64,000 nt of DNA, from assembly GCA_932521035.1 (NCBI GenBank), contig OW051494.1:8852001-8916000 (forward strand), read 5' to 3'. Every line of letters begins with the position of its first letter. The stretch's first letter is position 1. The notes beneath the pieces were generated by a model. That model was not told the origin of the DNA. It saw only the letters and a list, made by a program, of their open reading frames with translations, and did not search any database. The DNA comes from Oscheius dolichura. Taxonomy: Eukaryota > Nematoda > Chromadorea > Rhabditida > Rhabditidae. Positions 35,701 through 46,665 of the stretch are shown here, piece by piece. A program made the position numbers and the translations under genes.

Positions 35701-38700
35701 AGGATTATAATTATTTTGACAATGGGGGAAATTTGAGGAAACAAAGACGACGAAATGTTTTGACCCGCGGGGGATTATTAGAGACTGAGATGGCGGTCTC
35801 CCTGTCTGGCGAGAGAATTGAAATTATGAGCCGGGAATAATATAACAGGGAAGGATATAGGGAAGAACGGGGGAGAAGACGGACAGAATGGCCGATTCTA
35901 TAAAATTGATGAGATATGGGCAGCCACAGCGCGCCACAGTTAGACAGCCAAAGAGAGAGTCCAGTAGAATTCGCGCGCCTGCACCCGTATAGTCTCGGCA
36001 AGACAAAGATATAAAGGCGTCACAGCTTTGTAACAGTTTTGAATAAAGATGACCCTCTTGCCGAGATTTTACGGGTGCAGGCAATCGGACTATCGGGGAC
36101 CGAGCTCCCTATCTTCCACTTGCATCCCCCTCTTATTTTTTTTTTGCAAAACAAAGAGAATAGCATCAGGGGGAAAACATGCAGCCCCCCTTAGCTCGGC
36201 GAGTCACATTAATACTATATTTCATCCGATTTTGATGTATGAGGGCCAACACGGGTAACCAGGGAATGATTTCGACTCGGCTGGACATATTTTGACAAGG
36301 AAATGGGCGGTTTTACAAATGTTGGAGAGGGAAAGTCGTGACGGGGAACCTTGATCCCTGTTTATTTTTGAGAAAAATAAGAAAAATTTCCCCCTTTCCA
36401 GACGAAACCCCTGGACTTTCTCCTAGAAAATCCCGGTAATTTTTCACCAGGTCCTGAAGAGATAATAGAAAATATTTATTTGGTCAACAAACAATTTGTT
36501 TCTCTCTATTTTTACCCGACCTTCCCTTGGCGGGGGGATTTCTCTCCGTTTTTTGATTCATGATGCGAAAACGAACAAAATCAACACCAGGAGTCGTTTC
36601 GCGGCATTTCCTCGTCGTCCTTCAACGAAAAACAGCAATGAATGACCAATAGAGGAAGAAAAACATGTCAGGAAATTTGCAGCCTCTTCGGGAAAAGATC
36701 TTGGCTGGGGCCCTGACTCGACTCGAATCAAAAAATGGCAGTTCTTCTTACTTTTATTCGGCTAATGAAATTTTTTGCGTTTGGGGTCGTAGCTGATTCA
36801 TTTCTCGACCATTTTCAAAAATTCAAGCAACATCTTGGAGAGCAGATCAAGGCGGTTCTAGCAAACTAGCTCTTATATTAGAAGAATTTACAGAAACTTT
36901 TCTATGAACGCAAACGTTTGAAGTCAATATTTGCATTTACAGAACGTTTATGTCTAAAGGGAACGGACAGCTAAAAGGGTTGATCAACAATCCATTTTTC
37001 CCCCATTCTTACCCCTTATTTATGCTAATTCTTTCAGATAATGGCTGCCGGCGGTGATCAGCAGGAGCTGCTTCTGTGCCAACTGAGCGAGAGCAGCACC
37101 CTCCTCGCCCAATTGGGTGTCCTCGTCTCCGAGGGATTGGAACGCCTCATCGAGAACCAGGGTATGTTTTCCCTGCTCACTTTCCTGTAAATTGTTAACT
37201 ACTCTTCCTACGCTATGCATATTTTTCTTCTTCGTCGGTTGTCAAAAGAAGCAGATGATTGATGGGAATACCGTAGTTGAAAAGGGGGAGAGAGGATAGG
37301 CTTCAGTTATTATTCAAACGTCAGAAAAGGGTAAATAGCTACGGGCCGGAGGCGAAAACAGTTCGCCCACTTTGAATAGCCAATGGGAAATAATTTTTTA
37401 TATTATTTTATAATGGAAAGAGGCCATACATATGCAAAAAAACGCCAAAAATGGGGCCGCCACTCTTTGAAGCGAAAATTTTGACGCCTTGCCAACTTTC
37501 CACGATGTTTATGGTTAGATCTCGTCCATTTTTGGATCATTTTTAGAAATTCAAAATGTGATCTGTACAGTTTTTCAAGACCTATTTTATACCACTAGTC
37601 ACAAAAGCCAAGAGCCGAGGAAAGATAAGCAGCAATGCAAAATACTCAGAAATTGAGTGGCGGCGGCTTTACGTCATTATTAGGCGATTGTTCCTGGATA
37701 TCGTAGAATTGAACTAGCCCTAGAAAATCGGCCTTGAAAAGCTCTATAAAAAGGGTTTTGAATCTCGGAAAATGGCCCAAAAATGGCCGAGAAATAGTCA
37801 TAAACATTGATGGAACTGAAAAAAGGCAATTCATATACGAAAAATAGCGAAATTTGACAAAAAAAGGAGATAATACTCACCGAATGGTATTTATTCTATT
37901 TGTTAGAAAAATACTAATTGAAAATATTCACTACAATAATATTTCCATGCTAATATTCTAAGAATTATTGTTTATTTCTCCCAGTACCCACTCAATTTGC
38001 TCAATCTTTAGCTCTAGACGTCAGATTCCAAAAATCACATCTTTTCACTTTCAAATTTTGAATACAATGGAAAATAGCCCCTGAGCTTCCATTCATCAGT
38101 GACCTAATGACGTTAGGGTGTCCCGGCGCTCCTGTTAGTTCTTTTCATAAATGCATTGACCTATCAACAGAGAGAGAGTTGGCGTGGTCTTTGAGCCAAT
38201 TATGTTTCACCTTTTGACAATGGAGGAGAGAGTAGAAAGGGATTTTGGAAGTGCAAAAATTATTACGTCAAAATTCGGCTGAGAGGGGGGAATGATTTGT
38301 TTCTCCTTTGGGAGTGATAGGGATTTCTATTATGGCGTCATCCATGGCAGCCTGGGTCAGAGGGTAGGAAAATACTTATTTTTGGGGAGAGAATTTACAA
38401 CAGAGAATAAAGAACAACCAGGTAGACTTCGGCTGTCACAAAAAATGGTGAAAGGAAAAAAGCAAAAATGTTTGACCACGCCGGGGATCGAACCTGAAAC
38501 CTCTTTCCACCAGCTCGCGCCACTTCCTACTGTATCACAATTTTTTGGGGGATGGACGCACGGACGCATAGACATGCTAGCGCTTCAAATAAAAAACAAT
38601 ACAAAAGTGGTTTAGGAATGGCTGCCCCCGAAGAGACTGGCGACAACGACATGGAGAAGAGAAAGCACGAGTATTTGAGGTAATCGGCCCATAGAAAATA

Positions 38701-38873
38701 CAATAAATTAATAATTTTCAAGATTCGGTAAGAGAAAGCACGAGTACCTCCGATTTGGAAAGAGGAAGCACGAATATCTTCGGTAATTCAAGAAATGAGA
38801 AAAAAAAAGAAGCAAAAACATTTGCAGATTCGGCAAGAGGAAGCACGAATATTTGCGCTTCGGCCGCAAGTAA
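32776..38873 (+). CDS. flp-14: FMRFamide-like neuropeptide precursor (FLP-14 type)
   Basis: Five exons (32776-32910, 37038-37161, 38616-38679, 38723-38782, 38828-38873) keep phase and give 142 residues. Exon 1 encodes a signal peptide ([20 protein letters not shown]) and an Ala-rich spacer; exon 2 a helical spacer ([20 protein letters not shown]); exons 3-5 four copies of KHEYLRFG separated by KR and ending FGRK. After cleavage and amidation these would release four KHEYLRF-amides, the known FLP-14 peptide of nematodes. Introns 3 and 4 split the same Arg codon of LRF in phase 2, so exon 4 is a symmetric 60-base module. The link of exon 1 over a 4.1-kb intron rests on phase and on the need for a signal peptide; its donor (GAG/GTGGGC) is not ideal. 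A polyadenylation signal lies near 38935. Confidence 0.85.
33000..35950. repeat. Cluster of GCCACAGTTAGACAGC motifs
   Basis: Inside the first flp-14 intron the 12-16-base motif GCCACAGTTAGACAGC or its complement appears, exact or nearly so, around 33012, 33205, 33393, 33560, 34080, 34115, 34225, 34338, 35030, 35135, 35265 and 35932. Some copies are paired as inverted repeats, for example 34079-34132. A longer duplicated block with 'cacagcgaagtggt' and 'aaaaaagccacag' recurs at about 33332-33410 and 33508-33575. Other copies occur near 17, 6830, 7190, 11945, 14070, 20025, 20065, 20725, 20815, 23195 and 23258. Confidence 0.75.
35975..36105. repeat. Foldback element, copy 6
   Basis: CGCCTGCACCCGTATAGTCT on the left faces GAGATTTTACGGGTGCAGGC on the right, followed by the outer arm 'atcggactatcggggaccga'. 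The centre has TATAAAGG and 'ttgtaacagttttgaataaa', as in copies 2 and 3. It lies in the first flp-14 intron. Confidence 0.8.
38440..38550 (-). repeat. tRNA-like sequence, possible SINE head
   Basis: On the minus strand GGTTCGATCCCCGG (B box) follows a GTGGCGCGAGCTGG (A-box-like) segment at tRNA-like distance, and then TTTTGCTTTTTTCC, as in the SINE-like pair at 21.5-22.2 kb. No full cloverleaf is evident. It lies in the second flp-14 intron. Confidence 0.4.
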
Positions 38874-39094
38874 TTCAGTCAACCCGTTTTCCCGACGATT
38901 CTACTGATCAAAATCACCGCATCCCCCCGAAAAAATAAAACATCTGCAGCCAAACTCCCTCCTGCTTGTATAATCCCTTAGGGCATTAAAGATGTGTTGT
39001 TGTTTTTATGGGTTTCCTTTGAAAAATTGACAGTATACAACAGAGGGCAGCACCTGCTAGCAGTACCCCTCATGTTGAAGTATAGGAGGGGGAA

Positions 39095-39593
39095 AGGAGG
39101 TGCTTCCACTAAAAATCAAGAAAGAGAAAGGCCGAGAATTTCTTCGCAAACATTCAAAACTTCTTTTCCCGCAAGTTCAGGTTGACTGTCGTGGCGAATT
39201 CTGATTCCCTTCCCCCGTTTTTGTCGACATCATTTGTGCTCCGCTTGCCAATCAATTGCATGCGTTCTATCAATTATTCTTTGTCGAAAGTTATTCTGTA
39301 CAACAGGCCAAGTAATTAGCACATTGCAAGAATGCCAAAATGATTTGTTTGTGCTATGCATCGGAGATGAAAAACACTTCGATTTTGATAAAATAGGCAG
39401 AGAAGATTTTCTCCAGCTGGGATGCGCCTATAATAGAAGAGCTAAACATTGCTGCAGATTTTGGTGCTCAATTAACTTGTAAGAGCGGTTTTTATACCAA
39501 AACTTTTTGCTGCTTCTCTAAATTGTGTATCACCTGGCAGCTTATTTTCTTTTTGATTATTTCATATTGAAATCTACTCAACAAATGAAGCAT
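39095..39593. repeat. Long direct repeat, copy A
   Basis: About 490 bases starting 'aggtgcttccactaaaaatc' match 42890-43376 almost base for base, including 'gtcgacatcatttgtgctcc' and 'cacttcgattttgataaaat'. Weaker similarity continues near 39635-39720 and 43530-43610. A 4-base deletion in copy B breaks the 82-codon frame found in copy A, so the repeat is not protein-coding. Confidence 0.9.
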
Positions 39594-39758
39594 ATAAGAA
39601 GTTGTGAAAATCGCAGAAATCTCCGATAGCGACATTTGTTGTACTTCAAGTATGAGAAATATCTTATTTTTGATAAAATTGGCCAAGACAGACTTCTCTA
39701 GGTAACTTGTAAGAGCATTTTTTCTCAAATCTTAAAACCTTCTCTTCCTCCTGTAGGA

Positions 39759-41000
39759 TAGTTATTACCGTGCCTCTTCGCTTGATGTAAGTATTTATGT
39801 TTTCCTTTCAGGTAATTCACCTTCCACTGGTCGTAGAGTAGCATCGGATCGAGGTGGCCGTGGTGGTGTGGTAGCAGATCGAAGCGCCAATGACCGGGGA
39901 GCATCCGTTTCTTCGCCTCGTGGAGGCCGAGGACAGCAGCGTTTCTAGGTCGATGGAATCTAGAAGGCCTCAACAGCGACCCAGTGTTCTCAAGCCACGT
40001 GATCTCAACGAAGATTCGTCTAACTGAGGTTGATCTTTCAATTATTTCTCATAGTTTCATAATTACAGAAAGGTGGTTCTTTGAAATTCAAACGGTCCGA
40101 CATTGTGGCATCTGTTGCTCCCAGCAGTTGCAATGGTCCGTCAGCTTCCATCACATCAAACACTCCTTCGATTTCTTCTTCTGCCTTAGCAGCTGCAGGA
40201 GTACGTAAAGAACAACAGAAGAAACAGCTTCCTCCGGGTCCAGTAGCAGTCTACTCCTGTCGCTGAGCCTCCTCGAGAAACAACTCCCGAGTCTACTGCA
40301 ATTGAATCGTTTTCGAACGAATCTGTAAATGGTACGAACAAATTTTCTCATTTCTTTTTTAATTTTCAGGACAATTTCTTTCTACCACTGCGAGACACAG
40401 CAGCAGCAGATGTATCTCCGGTAAAAGCACCTCAATTCCCTCCTACTTGTACACGTCGTATGTCTTTCATACTATTTTAAAACACAGTAAATTTTCAGCT
40501 GGCGTAGAGATCGCTACTGAAACTGTTCCGAGAGGATTAGTTGAATACTATTTCGGTTTCGCCAAACCAGCACCGGCTCCTCCGGTACCCGCGGCTCCAG
40601 TACCGACTCGTGCTCCATCTGTTGAGTCTTCTTCTTTTTTTTTAATCAGCGGCATCGCTTTTTATCACAGACATTCTTCCTCTACTGTAGCACCGGTAAA
40701 AACAATTTCAGAGGTAATTTTATTTATAATGTCATAATTACGCTTAATTTACAGATCCATCTTGGTAATGGTGAATACCCTATGAAAGCAAAATCTCCAC
40801 CAGTACCTAGTGCAGCTTTTTGCCAGACGTTCAGGTAAGTTTAATCAAATTTCAGGAGCAGATGTACGACCAATATGAAGAGCGCAAATCCTATGACAAG
40901 ATGGGCGGAGCCAGGATACAGACTACCCAGCCTCCTCAATACCACAACAGCGGTCACTATGGCATGAGCAACAATAAGAAGTATAATTGGAACTCATAAT
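39759..41000 (+). pseudogene. Frame-broken RGG- and Pro-rich gene
   Basis: Protein-like segments follow each other on the + strand: DSYYRASSLD (39759), SDRGGRGGVVADRS and SSPRGGRGQQRF (to about 39947), then in a shifted frame RRPQQRPSVLKPRDLNED, FKRSDIVASVAPSS and RKEQQKKQLPPGPVA, shifted again to TPVAEPPRETTPESTAIESF, then ATETVPRGLVEYYFGFAKPA, and EQMYDQYEERKSYDKMGG to a stop at about 40998. Stops or frame changes occur at least near 39946 and 40230. RGG boxes with Gln/Pro-rich tracts suggest an RNA-binding, P-body or junction-complex type protein, but I cannot assign the family. Sequence errors or introns that I misplaced could explain part of the breakage. Confidence 0.45.
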
Positions 41001-41197
41001 AAGTTTATGAATCTCATTCTTTTATGCTCTACGTTAATAAATTTTGTTCTAAAAACCCGATGTGTTTTTCCATTCAAAGTCATCCGAATTCAAATTATTT
41101 TTATCTAATAATCTTCAGAAAATAACATGTAAAAGGTGGAGAGTGTTTTGACAATTCGTAGAAATTGAATCATTTCATTGTATTTATCACATTTGTC

Positions 41198-42155
41198 ATG
41201 TCGTCTTCTAACTCTCTGACTGCTACTCGGCCACGAATCCGTTACGGAACCAATGAATACATAGTTAGCTGTGGATATGCTGGCATCATTGCCGCCGGTG
41301 GTACTCATTTCTTGGCTACACCGTTGGATGTCATCAAGTGCCGTATGCAGACAAACCCCGTCAAATATCCCTATCTTACGGCTGGAATACGTACAACGAT
41401 TGCTGAAGAAGGCTTCCGCGGTTTGACTCGTGGCGGCGCGCCTTGCCTACTCGGCTATGGTAGCAAAGGATTCTTCAAATTTGGATTTTATGAATTCTTC
41501 AAGATGAAATTTTGCAACGTGGCTGGTTCGGATATTTTTCAAAATTATCGTCCACTAATCTTACTGGCAGCTGCTGCTTCGGCTGAACTAATTGGAGACG
41601 TCATCCTCTCGCCATTTGAGGCAGTTAAAGTTCGGATTCAGACGGATCCACACGCTCCGAGATATGCTATTCGTTGTGCTCCGATTATTTATCGTGAAAA
41701 AGGAATTACTGGCTTCTTCAAGGGACTGCCACCGCTGGCTTTCCGACAAGTTCCATTCACCTGTACTCAACTCATCAGCTTTGAATTCATCATGGAAGCT
41801 CTCTACAAATACATAGTGCCAAAGCCACGTACGAGCTGTTCCAAAGCAGAGCAAATGGCCTGGTCGGGATTGGGTTCTGCTTTCGGCGGCATCTTGGCAA
41901 CCATCTTTTCCCACCAGCCAGATATTATTGTATCCATTCTGAACAAAAATCCGAAGCTGTCTTACCGAGAAGCTTTTGGGTAACAATCCCTATCAAACGA
42001 GAAGAAGCAATGCTTTTAGAATTCTCAAGGTAAACGGCATTTGGTCCGGACTACAAGCCCGTCTGGTAATGGTGGCCACAATTGCTGCATTTCAGCTTTT
42101 CATCGTCGATACTCTCAAGACTCATTGGAATCTGGAAGGCCCCAAGCAAAACTAA
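41198..42155 (+). CDS. Mitochondrial phosphate carrier (SLC25A3 type)
   Basis: Two exons (41198-41979 and 42020-42155) join in phase 2 to 305 residues. I chose the Met of MSSSNSLTATRPRIRYGT rather than an in-frame Met 33 bases upstream. The three mitochondrial-carrier repeats are visible. Repeat 1 has PLDVIKCRMQ, repeat 2 has PFEAVKVRIQ, and repeat 3 has the degenerate HQPDIIVSILNKN that is usual in this subfamily. GAPCLLGYGSKGFFKFGFYE and the end GLQARLVMVATIAAFQLFIV also match phosphate carriers. The protein imports phosphate with protons across the inner membrane for ATP synthesis. AATAAA is at about 42164. The next gene converges on it from 60 bases away. An N-terminal targeting extension is short or absent. 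Confidence 0.92.
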
Positions 42156-42214
42156 ACGAATGTAATAAACGTATGATACAAAGTTTAGTGTAAAAATAAC
42201 AAAAAAAAAGCACG

Positions 42215-42617
42215 CTATTTAAGAAGGGAATAAATTGTAAGATCCATGTTAAAAGTGCAGTCAACGGATTGAATATGGTCAGGAAAAGCTTGTGTAATTC
42301 GATCCATAAGATACTCTACTTGTACTTTGATATCTTCAAGGATGCACGTAATCTTGAGTTTAGTAAGGCCTGGAAAAAGCAAAACTAAGATGAAGAAATA
42401 AAAGAAACTAACTGTATCCAATTTTTTCAAGCCTTGATCCACCCCAATATAATCCGTCCATTCGAATTCCACGAACAAGTGTTTCAACTTCATCCAAATC
42501 AGTCTGCGAATCAAATGGCTTCACTTCCAACAAAGCTGCAGTTTTTGGCGTAGGTCCAAGCTGAAGTCGAGTGCCCAGAGTTTCTGTGATCTGATTTAAC
42601 AGATCATTGTCATTCAT
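42215..42617 (-). CDS. Short eEF1B-type guanine nucleotide exchange domain protein
   Basis: Exons 42413-42617 and 42215-42369 join in phase 1 through a 43-base intron (donor GTTAGT, acceptor TTTCCAG), giving 119 residues. The C-terminal two thirds match the eEF1B alpha/beta exchange domain: TAALLEVKPFDSQTDLDEVE, RGIRMDGLYWGGSRLEKIGY, KLKITCILEDIKV and a DRITQAFPDHIQSVDC segment. That domain recharges eEF1A with GTP during translation elongation. Family members usually have 200 or more residues; here the N-terminal eEF1G-binding part and acidic linker are missing. A TTTTCAG acceptor lies just before the ATG, so either the protein starts here by trans-splicing or an upstream exon was missed. 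The domain looks diverged (for example GYSLTKLK), so it may be a specialised or decaying paralogue. Confidence 0.78.
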
Positions 42618-42889
42618 ATTGAGCACTGAAAATAAGATAAAATATTTATGTAATTTAAAATAATAGAAGAGCAGCATGTGATGAAAATACATAAAAACTG
42701 AAGAACAGCATTTCAGATATCCAAGATCATTGAGGTTACAAAATTCTGATATCTATCATCTTTTCGCCTGCATGTCGTAAATAATCAATTGTAAAGATCA
42801 AACTACATCGTTTCTAAATAATACTTATGTTTTGATATGTATTGTACACAAGTATACAAAATTAAGAAGGCGAGACAGGAAAACGAAGT

Positions 42890-43376
42890 GCTTCCACTAA
42901 AAATCAAGAGAGAGAAAGGCCGAGAATTTCCTCGCAAACATTCAAAACTTCTTTTCCCGCAAGTTCAGGTTGACTGTCGTGGCGAATTCTGATTCCCTTC
43001 CCCCGTTTTTGTCGACATCATTTGTGCTCCGCTTGCCAATCAATTGCATGCGTTCTATCAATTATTCTTTGTCGAAAGTTACTCTGTACAACAGGCCAAG
43101 TAATTTGCACATTGCAAGAATGCCGAAATGATTTGTGCTATGCATCGGAGATGAAAAACACTTCGATTTTGATAAAATAGGCAGAGAAGATTTTCTCCAG
43201 CTGGGATGCGCCTATAATAGAAGAGCTAAACATTGCTGCAGATTTTGGTGCTCAATTAACTTGTAAGAGCCGTTTTTATACCAAAACCTTTTGCTGTTTC
43301 TCTAAATTGTGTATCACCTGGCAGCTTATTTTCTTTTTGATTATTTCATATTGAAATCTACTCAACAAATGAAGTG
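42890..43376. repeat. Long direct repeat, copy B
   Basis: Near-identical to 39095-39593, 3.8 kb away in the same orientation. It stands upstream of the beta-propeller gene, while copy A stands upstream of the frame-broken RGG gene. The two copies therefore flank the segment with the RGG gene, phosphate carrier and eEF1B gene. Confidence 0.9.
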
Positions 43377-43717
43377 CATGGCAAGGTGCTTTACTGTTAT
43401 TGTCTGTGATATTGGTGTGTGTACATAAAGGAGATAAAATACAATTTGTACTGTATTCCCTTCTACACCTTTCTTGTTGTGCCCTTCGTCTAATAGTCAC
43501 GCCGCTATGAGGGATATAACAAACGGCTTTTGTTGTACCTCAAGTGAGCAACATTTTACTTTTGATAAAATTGACCAAAGCAGTTTGCTCTAGCTACCCT
43601 AATCGTGTAGGGTCGTTTGATTTTCTCTCCGATCTTTGAATCGAGCTGTATTGATTATTGCAGATTGTCTTCTATCGCTTCCTTTGTAAACCTGATTGTT
43701 TTATTTTAGATTTGATT

Positions 43718-46426
43718 ATGCCCAGCGCACGGCAATCCTATGACACGACTAATTTCGCAAGGTACGTTCTTCGATCATTTGTATTGGAAATATAAATGTC
43801 TGTGACTTGTTTCCTTACTGGAACGCGCAGAGGATGCGTATTGACACGCATAATTATGCGTATCCAATAGTACAGCGCGTACCGCTGCGTCCAGAGATCC
43901 AGTGTTTACAAACACGCGTACCTCACATGGGCAAAATATGCTCAAGTATAATATTTCAATCTTATATTTGTTTGTTTAAGGCTAGACTCTGACGACGACG
44001 ATGCTAATATAGAAATCCTTCAAGTGTACAGCAAGAAAAAGAAAACATCAAAAGAAATGTAAGCTTTGTTTGTATTCTTATGAAATGTTTGCCTGTTATT
44101 TTTTATTTTTGATAACAAATTTGATATGATTGCTGTTGCTTGCTTGTGCTTTGCGTTTATGCAAAAATTTTAGAATGCACAATTCAACATTTACTTGTAC
44201 TAGGCTAATAACATATTTTTCTTTCAGCAAAGCAGAAGAGATCGATGCAAATTCAAATAAAAAAAGCCTTGTGGATAGATTAAGAGATGTAACACTAATT
44301 AGCCAAGGTTCTACGTCTCAGGAAGTAGTGTTACTTAGTGTGAGTTCTTGGCCGCCATCTGAGTAATTATCATATTTTACAGGATGATGATGACGATGAC
44401 CGAATATTTATTGATGAAGAAGAGGAAACTACTGGTATCCGGCAAGAAGCGAAAATGGAAGTAGAACACACAGTAGAGCATGTAGAAATACAAGTAAGTG
44501 CTGAATTCTTTCATTTGTGGATATTTTATTCGAATTTATCGGTGCATGACATTTTTAAGGTATCCAGCGAATCTTCCAATAGTAATACGCGTGCGCCTTC
44601 TTCTGTTCGTTCCCTTGCCGAAACGGCTGTTGAAAGTAGGTCTGCAGAAAGTGCCAAGTTAGAGGTAAACGTTGCTGTATTGGAGAGAAGAAGAAGCGAC
44701 CCAAGAGTTGTATGCCTTTTATATTTTTACTAAAAGTGCTTCTTTTAGGATAGACGCAAATATGCTGTTAAAGCATCACGTAGACTGTCTCAGGATCTTC
44801 TCGATTCTATTAGTAATTCTGCCAAATCAATTCGCAGAACTTCATCGCAAAAGGATAAACTTACTATTGCTGCAGAGGTAGGTGTTTCATTTTTTTTTGA
44901 ATAATTCTGCATTTTTATAGAAAAGAAGAGAACGAGAAGCGCAAACAAGAGCGAGAACTCCTAATATTAGATGTGTTGCTGACAGAATAACCTCTCTGGT
45001 AATATTTTATATTATGATTGTATAACAGTGACCATTTTAGACTTGGAAGGAAGGAGGAGGACGCAGTTTTAATGATCTGCATAATATCTTCGAAGCTCTT
45101 CTCTCTGTAAATGCTCACTACACTTCTAAATACTGCGAAAGCATTCTAATTTTCGACAATGATAAATTCCTGGAGGAAATAGCGCGCACTGCGCCCGAAT
45201 GTACTATCTCAAGTAAGGAATTGGTATACTTGTTTTCATTGGATTTTAGAACTGGATGATAAACCACGTAATAGAGCCGTAGAAGTGGCAACCAGGCCCA
45301 CAGTGCGAAAGGCTCTCAAAATACCGCGAAGAAGTCCTGTCATTAAAAATGTCGGAGCTCGTCCATTTTCTTTCGCTAAATGGACAAATGAACACGGAGG
45401 TATTCATTATTTTTGCGTAGTGTTCAAACATATTTTAAGAGCTCACCATCCGATTTGAAAAAAGAATAGCTGAGGGACAAGCGATTCTTCCTCTTGGAGT
45501 TGTTTTCGATGGCGAACGGTTTTTCTTTTCCGGTGGAGACAGAATCTTTTCTTGTGACGAAGACGGAAACAATCTTGTTGTTCGACTAGATCGGCTCTCA
45601 AAACCATCAGCTTTGTGTGTTATAAATCCTGGAAGTAAGTTGGGCTGGATTGCAGTAAATTCTTTGTTTTTAGCTAGTATCGGCTTTCTAGAACATGGTC
45701 GGATTTCAATATACTACAAACATGGTAATGATGTAAAAGTAGTAGCTGATAATATTCGTAAAATTGGAAATCCGCGCGGTAAGGTGCCTCTTTTTATTTT
45801 TATTCTTTTTTCTATAGGTCTGGCATATGTTTCTTGTGGAGCACTAGTAACAGCAATTCACGAAAAGGGAACAACAACTCTCTATTGCTACGATACAGAC
45901 TCCTTGAACAAAGTGAAAGCCACATATAGATATGGATTAGGATCACCGTCTTTCATGTCCTCGTATGATGATATTATTTATGTCACAGATTTAGGTTTGT
46001 TTTTAAAATGTTATTAGTTTTATAATTTTTACCACTTCAGATAACAGAACAATTCGGTCTTTCAAGATAGAGAAAATTGAGCAAACTTTTTCAATCTCTC
46101 CCGTTAACGATTGCAAACTTGAAACTCTTGCAGCGCATCTGAAGTGTAGCTATCCTTCGGGAATCGTGTGCGATTCCAGACGAGAACTATTGGTAGTCGA
46201 CGCTCGCCAGCACGGCGAGGCTAAAGTCATCGTAGGTTATTCCTTGTTTATTTTTAATTATATTTTATTTTAGTGGGGCGATGCATTTCTTCAAAATTGG
46301 AAAAAAGTTAACGTTCAAAAAGAAGCCTTTCCATATTGTTCTCAGATAGCGGTCTCTCCAAGTGGCACTTTATTCGCCGCCTGTCGTCGTAGTCATTGTT
46401 TTATGATCTTCAAAATAATGCCGTGA
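43718..46426 (+). CDS. Large protein with acidic N-terminal region and probable beta-propeller, unknown family
   Basis: At least 13 exons follow in phase, beginning 43718-43761, 43981-44058, 44228-44339, 44383-44493, 44560-44709 and 44749-44877, and ending with a TGA at 46424-46426. Most introns are only 40-60 bases. The first third is charged and low in complexity: a DSDDDD run, SKKKKTSK, a DDDDDD stretch followed by DRIFIDEEEE, Ser-rich tracts, then a basic KRREREAQTRAR segment. The last 350 or so residues show repeated short beta-strand patterns (LGVVFDGERFFFSGGDRIFS, GRISIYYKHGNDVKVVADNI, TTTLYCYDTDSLNKVKATYR, PSGIVCDSRRELLVVDARQH, SPSGTLFAACRRSHCFMIFK), like NHL- or WD-type propellers. 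The N-terminus suggests a nuclear protein. No family is recognised. An AATAAA lies near 46506. Confidence 0.75.
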
Positions 46427-46665
46427 TCTTTTTAATTTTATTCTGGTTTGCTAGCCGATTAGTATTTTAATTAACTATGTTCATCATTATGCATTTTTGT
46501 AGATAATAAATAAGAAAGTTTCTCGGTTTATTACAGTCAGCCTTTTTAACAGAAATATCAACATTTCATCAACAGTCGTGAGATACAGGCGAAAATAAGC
46601 AGAAGAGATACAGCGGCAACTGCCTTTTAAGTCTATGAAAGAGGTCAGGAGGAATAAATTAGGAT

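Noticed and set aside
35824-36084. Several frames containing LPRLYGC or CRDFTGAG (15485, 16569, 31573, 36049)
   Set aside because: These are translations of the foldback element arms and centre; the resemblance is at DNA level in a repeat.
39234-39482. 82-codon Cys-rich frame
   Set aside because: The duplicate at 43.0 kb carries a 4-base deletion that breaks the frame, although the rest is nearly identical, so it is not under coding constraint.
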